From a virus: a stretch of 29,078 bases of DNA. Of this stretch, positions 5,811-12,707 are shown piece after piece (within the stretch, counting starts at the first letter, position 1; the number at the start of each line of letters is the position of its first letter). Made by a program: the position numbers and the translations under genes. The DNA is taken from the IMG/VR virus record IMGVR_UViG_3300014501_000056, positions 1 to 29,078 of that record; one strand, 5' to 3'. The notes under the pieces are model-generated. The model saw only the letters and a program-made list of their open reading frames with translations, made no database searches and was not told the DNA's origin.

Positions 5811-7070
5811 ATGCCCACAGCTGGATGGAATTTTGTCGGCACGCGTTTGGGCACCACTGGGGTCGGTGCGTCGCAGGGCGTTTTTTATGACACCGGCATG
5901 GATATCGGCGCCTTTGCCGCTTATCCAATGTGCGTAGCATTTCAGATGTACGGCGATATGAGCGCTGGGGGAGCGCCATGCACTACCGTCACTTTGCAAT
6001 GGAGTTCGACGACAGGCACGTTGACGCCCATTCCCGGCAGCCCATCATTTAGTTTTCCGGCGTCGAATCTGGGTTTCGGTGAATGGGAGTGTAACAGCTA
6101 CCCTACGATTGGCCATGCTGCGGTCTATTGGGACGAAGGCGGAAATGATGTTGGGGGCTTAGTTGGCTCCGCGCCACCGACAGGCGTCCCAGCTCCTATA
6201 AGCGGTGCTGCGACGCTTTTCTTTATGGCGTCGGGCGGCGCAATTGGGCAAACTTTTAATTGGAATTGCGAGGACCTGCTCTACGGTTACTACTACTACA
6301 CGCCGTCACCCAACATCGAAGTGCAGGAAAACCTTTACGGCTGCAATGGCGTATTCGATCATTCGGCGGCGCGCGGCGATGTGTTGAAGTCGCTGATTGG
6401 GTCGATGGCCGGCACCGTGATTCCGCCCGGCGATCTCTGGCACGTGTTTGCCGGGGCTTACAATCCGCCGACTACCATCCTTACCGACGCCGACTTGCGC
6501 GACTCGATTAAAGGCGACTTCCGAGTTTCGCGCCGCGACATTTGCAATGGAGTGAAAGGCACATTCATTCCCAGCTACCTGCCTACCAACCAGACGCAGG
6601 CGCAGCCCAGCGCCTGGCGCTGGACTGACTTTCCGCCCTACCAGGGCAATGGACTGCTGGGCCATCCCAACTATATTGCCGAAGATGGCGGCGCCATTAT
6701 CTGGAAGGAAGCGCGCTTCGGCTTTACCACTTCTATCTGGATGGTGCAGCGCCTGGCGAAAATCGTGCTCCAACTTCTGCGCTTCCAAATCAGCCTGCAC
6801 CTGCCGTGCAAGCTGACCGCGTTTCCGGTGCAGGCCGGAGACACCATCACATTCATCCACGCGCGCTGGGCGGCGCTGGCCAATCCGCCGCCTACAACTT
6901 TCTTTGTGACCCAGTCGACTCTGGTCATTGAAAACAGCGAAGGCGTGCCCACCCTGGCCGTCGACCTGGTGCTGCGCGAAACCGATCCGTCGATCTATAC
7001 GTTCACCGCGCCCTCGAGCCCCACCAACCAGGGCGAGTACTCGAGCTACGGAAGTTTGGGAACGATGTGA
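5811..7070 (+). CDS. gpJ-like tail hub protein, C-terminal half, with novel N-terminal domain
   Basis: 419 residues; TTGGAGTTAAACAG gives a Shine-Dalgarno. Residues ~1-165 are a Gly/Ser/aromatic-rich beta-type domain that I do not recognise (NFVGTRLGTTGVGASQGVF; repeated Cys). From ~170 it continues the gpJ-like family: NLYGCNGVFDHSAARGDVLK, WHVFAGAYNPPTTILTDADL, FRVSRRDICNGVKGTF, EDGGAIIWKEARFGFTTS, QRLAKIVLQLLRFQISLHLP, and VQAGDTITF near the end. The upstream gene supplies the preceding part. The arrangement looks like insertion of a new domain plus a stop/start junction into one ancestral gene. Both products probably assemble into a single tail tip. Confidence 0.7.
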   Translation: MPTAGWNFVGTRLGTTGVGASQGVFYDTGMDIGAFAAYPMCVAFQMYGDMSAGGAPCTTVTLQWSSTTGTLTPIPGSPSFSFPASNLGFGEWECNSYPTIGHAAVYWDEGGNDVGGLVGSAPPTGVPAPISGAATLFFMASGGAIGQTFNWNCEDLLYGYYYYTPSPNIEVQENLYGCNGVFDHSAARGDVLKSLIGSMAGTVIPPGDLWHVFAGAYNPPTTILTDADLRDSIKGDFRVSRRDICNGVKGTFIPSYLPTNQTQAQPSAWRWTDFPPYQGNGLLGHPNYIAEDGGAIIWKEARFGFTTSIWMVQRLAKIVLQLLRFQISLHLPCKLTAFPVQAGDTITFIHARWAALANPPPTTFFVTQSTLVIENSEGVPTLAVDLVLRETDPSIYTFTAPSSPTNQGEYSSYGSLGTM

Positions 7071-7079
7071 TTTTGATTT

Positions 7080-7197
7080 GGGTGCCCCATTCTAAACGCG
7101 CTTTTCAGCGTTTAGGGTGGGGATGTTGACCCTCGATCCTCGAAAGTCAAAATCCCCGCCCTAACGTCGAATAGCACGACGTTAGAACGGGGCACCC
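7080..7197. repeat. GGGTGCCCC composite hairpin element, copy 2
   Basis: Same architecture and inner stems (AAACGCG/CGTTT and ACGTCG/CGACGT) as 478-594, nine bases after the tail gene stop codon. A terminator role is likely by position. Confidence 0.85.
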
Positions 7198-7262
7198 GAA
7201 AAGCTTCCAGTAAAGGCAGCTGCTAGCTATATGATCCAATTCCAAAGGAGGAACAAAACCGC

Positions 7263-7478
7263 ATGAAGCAAAAACAACCACCGCAATCACGCCCGCACCA
7301 GCACTCACAGGAAATACGGCAGCCTCACAAACCGGCGCCGCCGCCGCCCGCAGACGCGGACGGCCAGACGCCAGCTACGCCCGCTCCCGCTCCCGATGAG
7401 CACACTCCCATTCCCGCTGAAGAACAGAACCCAGGCAACACCCAACAAGACGACACGCAGCTAAACGACGAGGACTAG
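7263..7478 (+). CDS. Proline-rich disordered protein (71 aa)
   Basis: CAAAGGAGGAACAAAACCGC before the ATG is a strong Shine-Dalgarno. The product is almost entirely Pro/Gln/Asp/Ala (RQPHKPAPPPPADADG), with no predicted fold and no membrane segment. No family is recognised. It is followed six bases later by the coiled-coil/Ig-like gene, so the two are probably cotranscribed. TATATGATCC upstream (7229-7238) may be a -10 region. Confidence 0.6.
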   Translation: MKQKQPPQSRPHQHSQEIRQPHKPAPPPPADADGQTPATPAPAPDEHTPIPAEEQNPGNTQQDDTQLNDED

Positions 7479-7483
7479 CGCCC

Positions 7484-8398
7484 ATGTGGGACAACCCCAA
7501 ACTCGACCAGATCCTCGACGCCGTTACCGCGCTCGATAAAAAGGTCACCGCGCTCGACCTGAAAATCACCACCTACCAAACTAAAGGAGAACAATTTATG
7601 GCAACAGCATCGCAGGCCCTTATCGACCTGCAGAACGCAGTCAATACGCTGGTCGCCGGGCAAACCAATTTAGCTGCGGGAATCGCCGCGCTGCAAACTG
7701 CAGACGCGGCCATTGACGCAGCTCTGGCGACACTCGAAAGCGAAGTCTCGGCGCAGGGCGGAGTTTCGGCCGCCGACGTCGAAGCGGTTGTGGCGCAACT
7801 GAAAACCGCATCCACGGCGCTGGCCAGCGCCAATACTTCAGTCGGCACCGTAGTTACCGACCTGAACACGCAAGTCACGAAAGCCGGCAGCAGCGGCACG
7901 GGAATCACGGTAACCATCACGCCCGCCACGGCCACGCTTGGCCAGGGCATAACCCAGCAGTTCGCAGCTTCGGGCGATCCTGCCGGCTACATCTGGTCGC
8001 TCAACCCGGCCAGCGGCCAGGGCACCATCGATCAGACTGGGCTCTACACTGCGCCCACCGGACAGAATGGCGCCGTGCAGGTAATCGCCACCAGCAAGAC
8101 GGACTCCACCAAAGCCGCCTCGGCCGCGGTAACGTTCGCCGCAGCCAATGCGACGGCCGTCACGGTTGCACCGGTCAGCGCCACCGTTGCCCAGGGCAAC
8201 ACGCAGCAATTCACCGCCGTCGTGACTGGCGATTCAAGCAACGCTGTCACCTGGACGCTCACTCCCGCCACCGGAGCAGGCACGATCGATCAGACCGGCC
8301 TGTACACGCCACCCACCACGCCCGGAGGCTCCGCGCAAGTGACAGCCACCTCCCAGGCCAACCCCGCCATCTTCGCCAACGCGTCGGTGACGTACTAG
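7484..8398 (+). CDS. Coiled-coil plus two Ig-like domains, phage surface protein
   Basis: 304 residues. Residues ~1-130 are heptad-rich (LDQILDAVTALDKKVTALDL; LIDLQNAVNTLVAGQTNLAA), a helical trimer-like stalk. Two Ig-like domains follow, each with ATLGQGITQQF or ATVAQGNTQQF and a conserved GTIDQTGLYT-PPT end. Such domains decorate phage tails and capsids and are frequent in Acidobacteriota surface proteins. A second in-frame ATG at 7598 has a much stronger Shine-Dalgarno (AAAGGAGAACAATTT) than the first (GAGGA), so a short form from residue 39 may be the main product. Confidence 0.65.
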   Translation: MWDNPKLDQILDAVTALDKKVTALDLKITTYQTKGEQFMATASQALIDLQNAVNTLVAGQTNLAAGIAALQTADAAIDAALATLESEVSAQGGVSAADVEAVVAQLKTASTALASANTSVGTVVTDLNTQVTKAGSSGTGITVTITPATATLGQGITQQFAASGDPAGYIWSLNPASGQGTIDQTGLYTAPTGQNGAVQVIATSKTDSTKAASAAVTFAAANATAVTVAPVSATVAQGNTQQFTAVVTGDSSNAVTWTLTPATGAGTIDQTGLYTPPTTPGGSAQVTATSQANPAIFANASVTY

Positions 8399-8402
8399 AA
8401 CA

Positions 8403-8439
8403 ATTGAGTCAATGAGTCATTGATTCATTGACTCAATTT
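8403..8439. repeat. TGANTCAA octamer array, copy 5
   Basis: Four units, mostly in the TTGANTCA orientation, 11 bases before the GTG of the endolysin gene. Confidence 0.8.
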
Positions 8440-8450
8440 CTTTTCTTCCC

Positions 8451-8978
8451 GTGTCTCCCGAACAAAAAACATTTCTGCTGGCTGCGGCTGCGGCTGCGGC
8501 GAAGTCTGGCCATATTTTTCCCGAGATGGCCGCCTGCGAAGCCGCGCTCGAATCAAGCTATGGACGCTCGGTGCTGGCCACCGAAGACCGCAATCTGTTT
8601 GGTATGAAGCAGCACCAGCATGCCGTCTTCGAAACCTGCCACCTGCCTACACGCGAATTCGAAAAAGGTGAATGGATCACGACCACTGCCGCCTGGGTGA
8701 AGTATCCGGACTGGGCTGCGTGCTTTGCCGATCGCATGAGCACGCTGAAGCGGCTGAGTTCCACTTATGGCCACTACGCCGCGGCGCTCGCGGCGAAAGA
8801 CGCGCGCACCTACATCGAGGAAGTTTCAAAGACCTGGGCAACGGATCCGCAGCGCGGCGCGAAAGTTTTAATGATCTACGAGCAAATGGCCGATGGTTGG
8901 GACCGTTCGCCATTCCCACCTTTCGCAAAAGACGCGAAAGATGGGGCACCCGGTTCAAAGCTAGAAGCTAAGAGCTAG
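8451..8978 (+). CDS. Endolysin, GH73 glucosaminidase family
   Basis: 175 residues, GTG start. AACEAALESSYGRSVLATED, then NLFGMK, is the FlgJ/GH73 peptidoglycan glucosaminidase signature; Glu34 is the expected catalytic acid. Further family blocks are TREFEKGEWITTTAAWVKYP, CFADRMSTLKR and the Y/W-rich C-terminus ending near MADGW (~residue 151). The last ~24 residues (SPFPPFAKDAKDGAPGSKLE) are translated from a GGGGCACCC hairpin repeat plus an AGCTAGAAGCT repeat, so they are probably not part of the fold. The holin and a coiled-coil membrane protein follow, making a lysis cassette. Confidence 0.8.
   Translation: MSPEQKTFLLAAAAAAAKSGHIFPEMAACEAALESSYGRSVLATEDRNLFGMKQHQHAVFETCHLPTREFEKGEWITTTAAWVKYPDWAACFADRMSTLKRLSSTYGHYAAALAAKDARTYIEEVSKTWATDPQRGAKVLMIYEQMADGWDRSPFPPFAKDAKDGAPGSKLEAKS
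8914..8951. repeat. GGGGCACCC half element inside endolysin 3' end
   Basis: TCCCACCTTTCGC and GCGAAAGATGGGGCACCC form one hairpin half, read in frame as FPPFAKDAKDGAP. Confidence 0.7.
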
Positions 8979-8992
8979 AAGCTAGGAGCTGA
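8957..8992. repeat. AGCTAGAAGCT heptamer repeat with stop and SD
   Basis: Five 7-base units. They encode the last residues and TAA stop of the endolysin and contain AGGAG, nine bases before the holin ATG. Confidence 0.75.
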
Positions 8993-8996
8993 CTTT

Positions 8997-9545
8997 ATGA
9001 GTTTTACCAACGTACTGAAAAAGGCATATCCGTTCATCAGCATTGCGGCTGGCATGGGCGGGCCGCTGGGCACCATGGCGGCGGGCGTCGTGGGCCGAGC
9101 GCTGAAACTCGATACGCCGCCCGCGGGCACCGCCGATTCGATTACCGCTGCCATCAGCGGGGCGTTTGCCGACCCGGCGCAGCGGGTGGCGCTGCAGGCG
9201 GCCGAACAGGACTTTCAGGCGCAGATGGCGGAGCTCGGCTACAAAAGCCAGGCTGACTTCGAAGCTACCGGAGAACTCGATCGCGCCAGCGCCCGCGACA
9301 TGCAGACCAGCACGCGCTCGCAAATTCCGGCGCTGCTGGCGGGCGGCGTTACGGTGGGCTTTTTCGGCTTGCTGGCAATCATGGTCTTTCATCCCATTCC
9401 GCCGGGCGCCGAAACCATGCTGAACGTTATGACGGGCTCGCTGGGCACGGCGTGGATCATGGTCATCACATTTTATTTTGGCAGCTCGGCCGGCAGCGAT
9501 CGCAAAACCGAAATCATGGCCGCCGCCGCGGGAGTGAAACCGTGA
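8997..9545 (+). CDS. Phage holin, 3-TM GTA-type
   Basis: 182 residues. Three hydrophobic stretches at about 10-32, 111-132 and 143-164. Between the first two is a helical region with QDFQAQMAELGYKSQADFEA and GELDRASARDMQ, and the protein ends near YFGSSAGSDRK. This is the pattern of the 3-TM holin family named for gene-transfer-agent release. It would permeabilise the inner membrane so the endolysin upstream can act. The Shine-Dalgarno AGGAG belongs to the heptamer repeat. Its stop overlaps the next start (GTGA). Confidence 0.75.
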   Translation: MSFTNVLKKAYPFISIAAGMGGPLGTMAAGVVGRALKLDTPPAGTADSITAAISGAFADPAQRVALQAAEQDFQAQMAELGYKSQADFEATGELDRASARDMQTSTRSQIPALLAGGVTVGFFGLLAIMVFHPIPPGAETMLNVMTGSLGTAWIMVITFYFGSSAGSDRKTEIMAAAAGVKP

Positions 9546-10174
9546 GCCGCAGGAACCATTTCCGGCAGCCCTTGCACTCCCATCGCCCGGAGTCTGCGCA
9601 CGAGTGGCGTCCGGTCCCTGACCCGACTCAGCTCACTACCGAACAGTTGCATCGCGAAATTGCCGCGTTACGCGAACTGCTCTATACGCGACTGGATGCC
9701 AATGACGAAGCAGTTAAGTTGCTCCAGGGGACATCAAACAAATCTCCTACCATCGGCGAGGTCGTAGCCGAGTTTCGCGAGAAGTTCCGCGGCCTTGATG
9801 CGCAATTCACGGAGCGCGACGTCCGCGCCCGGGAAAATAAAGCCGATGGCACGCGAATGGTTGACGCCGCTTTCGCCGCGCAAAAGGAAGCCGTAGCAGA
9901 ACAGAACAAATACATCGCGGCAACGAACCTGAAGAGTGAGCAGAATATTACGAAGCAGATTGATGCGACAACGTTACTTGTTCAAACGACAGGCAACGCT
10001 TTGACGGGCAAGATCGACGACATAAAAGAACGCCTGACCTCGCTCGAGGGCGTTCGCAACGGCGAAAAAGATACCCAGGCGACCGGGACGGCGCGGCAGC
10101 AGTGGCATGTCGGAATCCTGGTTGCCATCATGCTCGGCCTGATCTCGCTGGCCATTCAGCTCATGCGGCATTGA
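9542..10174 (+). CDS. Coiled-coil protein with C-terminal membrane anchor (lysis cassette)
   Basis: I place the start at GTG 9542, overlapping the holin stop (GTGA), giving 210 residues. Residues ~30-190 are charged helix (VVAEFREKFRGLDAQFTERD; AAQKEAVAEQNKYIAATNLK), followed by one membrane segment (VGILVAIMLGLISLAIQLM) at the very end. Such C-terminally anchored coiled coils are regular neighbours of 3-TM holins in phages and may act as a spanin-like or holin-accessory component; the role is inferred from position. Confidence 0.65.
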   Translation: MSRRNHFRQPLHSHRPESAHEWRPVPDPTQLTTEQLHREIAALRELLYTRLDANDEAVKLLQGTSNKSPTIGEVVAEFREKFRGLDAQFTERDVRARENKADGTRMVDAAFAAQKEAVAEQNKYIAATNLKSEQNITKQIDATTLLVQTTGNALTGKIDDIKERLTSLEGVRNGEKDTQATGTARQQWHVGILVAIMLGLISLAIQLMRH

Positions 10175-10189
10175 GGAGGAGAATCACAA

Positions 10190-10465
10190 ATGAAGAAAGC
10201 GAAGACCAAACCGAAGAAACGTGCACCACGGGCGCGATTGTCTGCCGAAGCCAGGCTGGCTCGGATTGAGCGGGTACGGCTGCTCAAGATCGAAAAGCTC
10301 GCGGGCGAGCCCGATAAGCATGTCCTGCATGCGGAGCTGGTAGTGGCCGGACTGCCCGACCCGCCCGCGCAGCCATTGCCCTCTGAGCCGATCGACTTAG
10401 CCGATTGCCCCGACGTGGAAGCGAAAAGCGATTGGCTGTGTTGGATTCGCTGGCTGTGGAATTAA
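10190..10465 (+). CDS. Basic hypothetical protein (91 aa)
   Basis: GAGGAGGAG 9-15 bases before the ATG supports translation. The N-terminus is strongly basic (MKKAKTKPKKRAPRARLSAE), then a helix (RIERVRLLKIEKL), then a Pro-rich linker and a Trp-rich end (SDWLCWIRWLWN). No family is recognised. The basic tail suggests nucleic acid or membrane-surface contact, which is inference only. It is the last gene of the lysis transcription unit, before a hairpin repeat. Confidence 0.55.
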   Translation: MKKAKTKPKKRAPRARLSAEARLARIERVRLLKIEKLAGEPDKHVLHAELVVAGLPDPPAQPLPSEPIDLADCPDVEAKSDWLCWIRWLWN

Positions 10466-10497
10466 GAGCAGATTCTAGACTCCTGGCTAGAAGCTGA

Positions 10498-10606
10498 GGG
10501 TGCCCCATTCTAAACGCGCCTTTCAGCGTTTAGGGTGGGGCTTTTGAATTCACAGTCAACATCCCCACCCTAACGTCGAAAAAACCGACGTTAGAATGGG
10601 GCACCC
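10498..10606. repeat. GGGTGCCCC composite hairpin element, copy 3
   Basis: Same structure as 478-594. It separates two convergent genes (ends at 10465 and 10623), the position of a bidirectional terminator. Confidence 0.85.
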
Positions 10607-10622
10607 TCGGGTTTCTTTCTTC

Positions 10623-10895
10623 CTACGGCTTTTTCGGCGGGACGGCAGCGGCCACCGGGCCGGGCTTGGCTGCGGCAGCCGGGGCGGCGGTCGCGGCGGC
10701 CGTGTTGGCGGTTACGGCGGCGGCCAGGGCGGCGTCTGAATTTACCAGCGTGTCATGCAGCTTTTGCAGGGCAGCGCCATCGGTACCGGCCGCGCTGAGC
10801 TCGCCGGCAATGTTGTGCAGCAGCTTGATGGCTGCCTGTTCAACCTGGGTGGAGTTGGTTACTTCGGCGGTAAGTGCATCGAGTTGCGTGGACAT
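10623..10895 (-). CDS. Small coiled-coil phage protein (90 aa)
   Basis: The start at 10895 is set by AAAAAGGAGAACTCCTC before the ATG; the longer open frame upstream is not coding. MSTQLDALTAEVTNSTQVEQ, then LHNIAGELSAAG, LQKLHDTLVNSDAALAAAVT and an Ala/Pro-rich tail ending PPKKP. This is a familiar type of small phage protein with heptads, possibly virion-associated; its N-terminal pattern is similar to the coiled-coil part of the protein at 7484. It is transcribed against the flanking + strand genes, so it is likely an independent unit. Confidence 0.65.
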   Translation of the reverse strand: MSTQLDALTAEVTNSTQVEQAAIKLLHNIAGELSAAGTDGAALQKLHDTLVNSDAALAAAVTANTAAATAAPAAAAKPGPVAAAVPPKKP

Positions 10896-10979
10896 GAGGA
10901 GTTCTCCTTTTTGGAACGTGATCCATCCTAACCGAAAAAGCCAGCTGGTGGCATTGAATCCTTGATGTACGATGCTGTC

Positions 10980-11474
10980 ATGAATGCTGCCAAACTGCCG
11001 ACCCCGGCCGACGTCGAAGCCGTCGCCCGCGAATATCACGATCTCGATCTCGAGATCGAGAAGATTGCGGCCAAAGCAGCGGAGGACATGGCTCCCAAGC
11101 AGACCCGGCTGGACGAATTGAAGACCTGGCTGGTCGGCAACGTCCGCGAGTGGGGCTCTTCCCACGCGGAGAAATCCAAGATCCTGCACGGCATTGAGTT
11201 CGAAGCCATGGTTACGTTGGGCCAGTCGAGTTCGATCGATGCGGCTGCAGTGGAAACTTTCCGCCTGGCGCTGGTCAAAGCTGATAAGCCGCACCTGCTG
11301 AAACAACTCTTTCAAAAGACCATTCGCTGGACGCTGGACGCCAATGCCGCGGGCTTCATCCGCAAGAATTCCAACCTGCTGGGCAGCAGCAAGCTGATGG
11401 CGCTGTACGCCCAGTGCACGGTGACCAAAGACAAAGCGCCGCAACTCACGGTGCGGGAAAAGCAGAAGAGCTGA
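10980..11474 (+). CDS. Hypothetical phage protein, possibly Gam-like (164 aa)
   Basis: Residues ~8-60 (VEAVAREYHDLDLEIEKIAA, KQTRLDELKTWLVGNVREWG) form long helices similar to the start of Gam-type DNA-end-binding proteins. The middle (SSSIDAAAVETFRLALVKAD) and the C-terminal VTKDKAPQLTVREK are conserved-looking, but I cannot name them. There is no Shine-Dalgarno; TACGAT sits six bases before ATG 10980, as expected of a leaderless transcript. AAGCCAGCTGGTGGC lies 28 bases upstream. Alternative starts at 10962/10965 are in frame. The Gam assignment is weak. Confidence 0.55.
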   Translation: MNAAKLPTPADVEAVAREYHDLDLEIEKIAAKAAEDMAPKQTRLDELKTWLVGNVREWGSSHAEKSKILHGIEFEAMVTLGQSSSIDAAAVETFRLALVKADKPHLLKQLFQKTIRWTLDANAAGFIRKNSNLLGSSKLMALYAQCTVTKDKAPQLTVREKQKS

Positions 11475-11515
11475 ATTCAATGACTCAATGATTCATTGAT
11501 TCAATGATTCAATCC
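11475..11515. repeat. TGANTCAA octamer array, copy 6
   Basis: Five units between the preceding stop codon and the ATG of the zinc-knuckle gene, with no other Shine-Dalgarno. Confidence 0.8.
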
Positions 11516-11517
11516 TC

Positions 11518-11724
11518 ATGTCTCAGCATTATCATTTCGTGTTTTGCAAGGTCTGCGGATCTCCGGGCCACACCAAACGCAATTGCCCCACCCGGCGGGT
11601 GCAGGAGATGCAGGACCCCTACGGAACGCAGAAGCGCCCCATCGTGCCGGCGCTGCCCAGCGATCCCGCATTGCGCGATGCCGATGAGTTCACTTTATTT
11701 TTGCAGCCGGCGAAACGGCTGTGA
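11518..11724 (+). CDS. CCHC zinc-knuckle protein (68 aa)
   Basis: Residues 10-23 are C-K-V-C-G-S-P-G-H-T-K-R-N-C, an exact C-x2-C-x4-H-x4-C zinc knuckle as in retroviral nucleocapsid and cellular RNA-binding proteins. The basic stretch after it (PTRRVQ) fits single-stranded nucleic acid binding. The rest is Pro/Asp-rich with no second motif. The knuckle is rare in bacteria and phages, so the gene may have been adapted for RNA or ssDNA binding; this is inference. The start follows an octamer array. Confidence 0.6.
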   Translation: MSQHYHFVFCKVCGSPGHTKRNCPTRRVQEMQDPYGTQKRPIVPALPSDPALRDADEFTLFLQPAKRL

Positions 11725-11733
11725 TTTCCCCGC

Positions 11734-11804
11734 TTGACAAAGCGGGCAAGCGGGGTAGATGATCCACACTCCCCCGAACAGTAAAAAGCCGCCAGCTGGC
11801 TTTT
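11734..11804 (+). promoter_or_regulatory. Promoter with palindrome in the leader (response regulator unit)
   Basis: TTGACA (11734-11739), 16-base spacer, TAGATG (11756-11761), then ATCC. The leader has AAAAGCC-GCCAGCT-GGCTTTT (11784-11804), a perfect 7-base inverted repeat. The 170-base gap 11725-11894 contains this and a heptamer repeat, with no gene. Confidence 0.6.
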
Positions 11805-11827
11805 AAGGTAGCTTCAAAACAAAACAC

Positions 11828-11890
11828 TGCTTCTAGCTGCTAGCTTCTGGCTAGAAGCAGGTTTTGATTGAAGCCAGGAGCTAGAAGCTA
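11828..11890. repeat. AGCTAGAAGCT heptamer repeats
   Basis: Two blocks in opposite orientation (CTTCTAGCTGCTAGCTTCT and AGGAGCTAGAAGCT). The second contains an AGGAG 14 bases from the response regulator ATG, rather far for an efficient Shine-Dalgarno. Confidence 0.65.
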
Positions 11891-11894
11891 TCCT

Positions 11895-12677
11895 ATGAAA
11901 CCATTCCGCATTTTGCTGGCTGACAGTTATCCCGTATTCCGGCTGGGACTGCGCACGCTGCTGGGCGCGCATCCCGGCTGGCAGGTTGCCGGCGAGGCCG
12001 CGAACGGCCGCGCGGCCGTCGACGAGTGCCTGCGGTTGAAACCGGAGCTGGCCATTCTCGATATTTCGCTGCCCGGCCTGAATGGCCTCGACGTGGCGCG
12101 GCGAATTCTGGAAGAGCGCCCGCAGCAACTCATTCTGGTGGTCACCGCGGTCGAAGCCGAGCAGGTAATTCGCGAAGCGCTGCAGATGGGCGTGCGCGGC
12201 TGGATCTCGAAAGCTGACGCCGCCGAAGACCTGGTCATGGCCGTCGAAGCGGTGCAGCGGCAGAAAACTATTTTCAGCACGCGGGTTTCGGAGTTGGTCA
12301 TGGATGGCTACCGCCGGCACGAAGAATCCAGACCCGTTTTGTGCGCAGCGGCCGATGCCGGGGCCAAACTGAGCTCGCGCGAGCGCGAAGTGGTGCAACT
12401 GATCAGTGAAGGCATGTCGTCGAAAGAAATTGCCACCACGCTGAAGCTGGCACTCTCTACGGCGGAAACCCATCGCAGCAACATTTTGCGCAAGCTGCGC
12501 CTGCACTCGATTGCCGAGCTGGTGCTGTACGCGGTACGAAACGGAATCATCGAAGTGCATGTGGCGCCGCCAAAGCTGTCAGCTTTCAGCTCTCGGCTTT
12601 CAGCACAACCCAAAACCGCTGTCATCCCGAGCGTAGTCGAGGGATCCGCTTTTGCGGGGCTGACAGCTGACAGCTGA
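11895..12677 (+). CDS. NarL/FixJ-type response regulator
   Basis: 260 residues. Receiver domain ~1-120: RILLADSYPVFRLGLRTLL with Asp10, phosphoacceptor Asp56 (ELAILDISLPG), Thr84 and Lys106 (RGWISKAD). The second acidic residue of the usual DD pair is Ser11. LuxR-type HTH ~155-220: LSSREREVVQLISEGMSSKE and ETHRSNILRKLRLHSIAELV. The last ~35 residues are translated from heptamer and TGTCATCCCGAGC repeats and are probably unfolded. No histidine kinase lies in the window. It would bind DNA after phosphorylation by a host kinase. It has its own promoter and probably forms a two-gene unit with the next gene. Confidence 0.85.
   Translation: MKPFRILLADSYPVFRLGLRTLLGAHPGWQVAGEAANGRAAVDECLRLKPELAILDISLPGLNGLDVARRILEERPQQLILVVTAVEAEQVIREALQMGVRGWISKADAAEDLVMAVEAVQRQKTIFSTRVSELVMDGYRRHEESRPVLCAAADAGAKLSSREREVVQLISEGMSSKEIATTLKLALSTAETHRSNILRKLRLHSIAELVLYAVRNGIIEVHVAPPKLSAFSSRLSAQPKTAVIPSVVEGSAFAGLTADS
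12573..12605. repeat. TCAGCTN heptamer repeat in coding 3' end
   Basis: CTGTCAGCTTTCAGCTCTCG and on, read in frame as the SAFSSRLSA part of the response regulator tail. Confidence 0.7.
12617..12655. repeat. TGTCATCCCGAGC dispersed repeat, half copy
   Basis: CTGTCATCCCGAGC..GTCGAGGGATCCGCT, one half of the element at 3939-4046, translated as AVIPSVVEGSAF. Confidence 0.7.
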
Positions 12678-12707
12678 TAGCTTTTCCAAAAAAAGGAGAA
12701 AAACCAA

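Noticed and set aside
6306-6860. Minus-strand frame of 184 codons
   Set aside because: Antisense to the gpJ-like gene, which has family blocks throughout.
4776-7070. Diversity-generating retroelement variable region in the tail tip gene
   Set aside because: No reverse transcriptase and no template repeat were seen in the window.
10896-11480. N-terminal extension of the minus-strand coiled-coil gene to 285 codons
   Set aside because: The extension is antisense to the gene at 10980, and a strong Shine-Dalgarno marks the true start at 10895.
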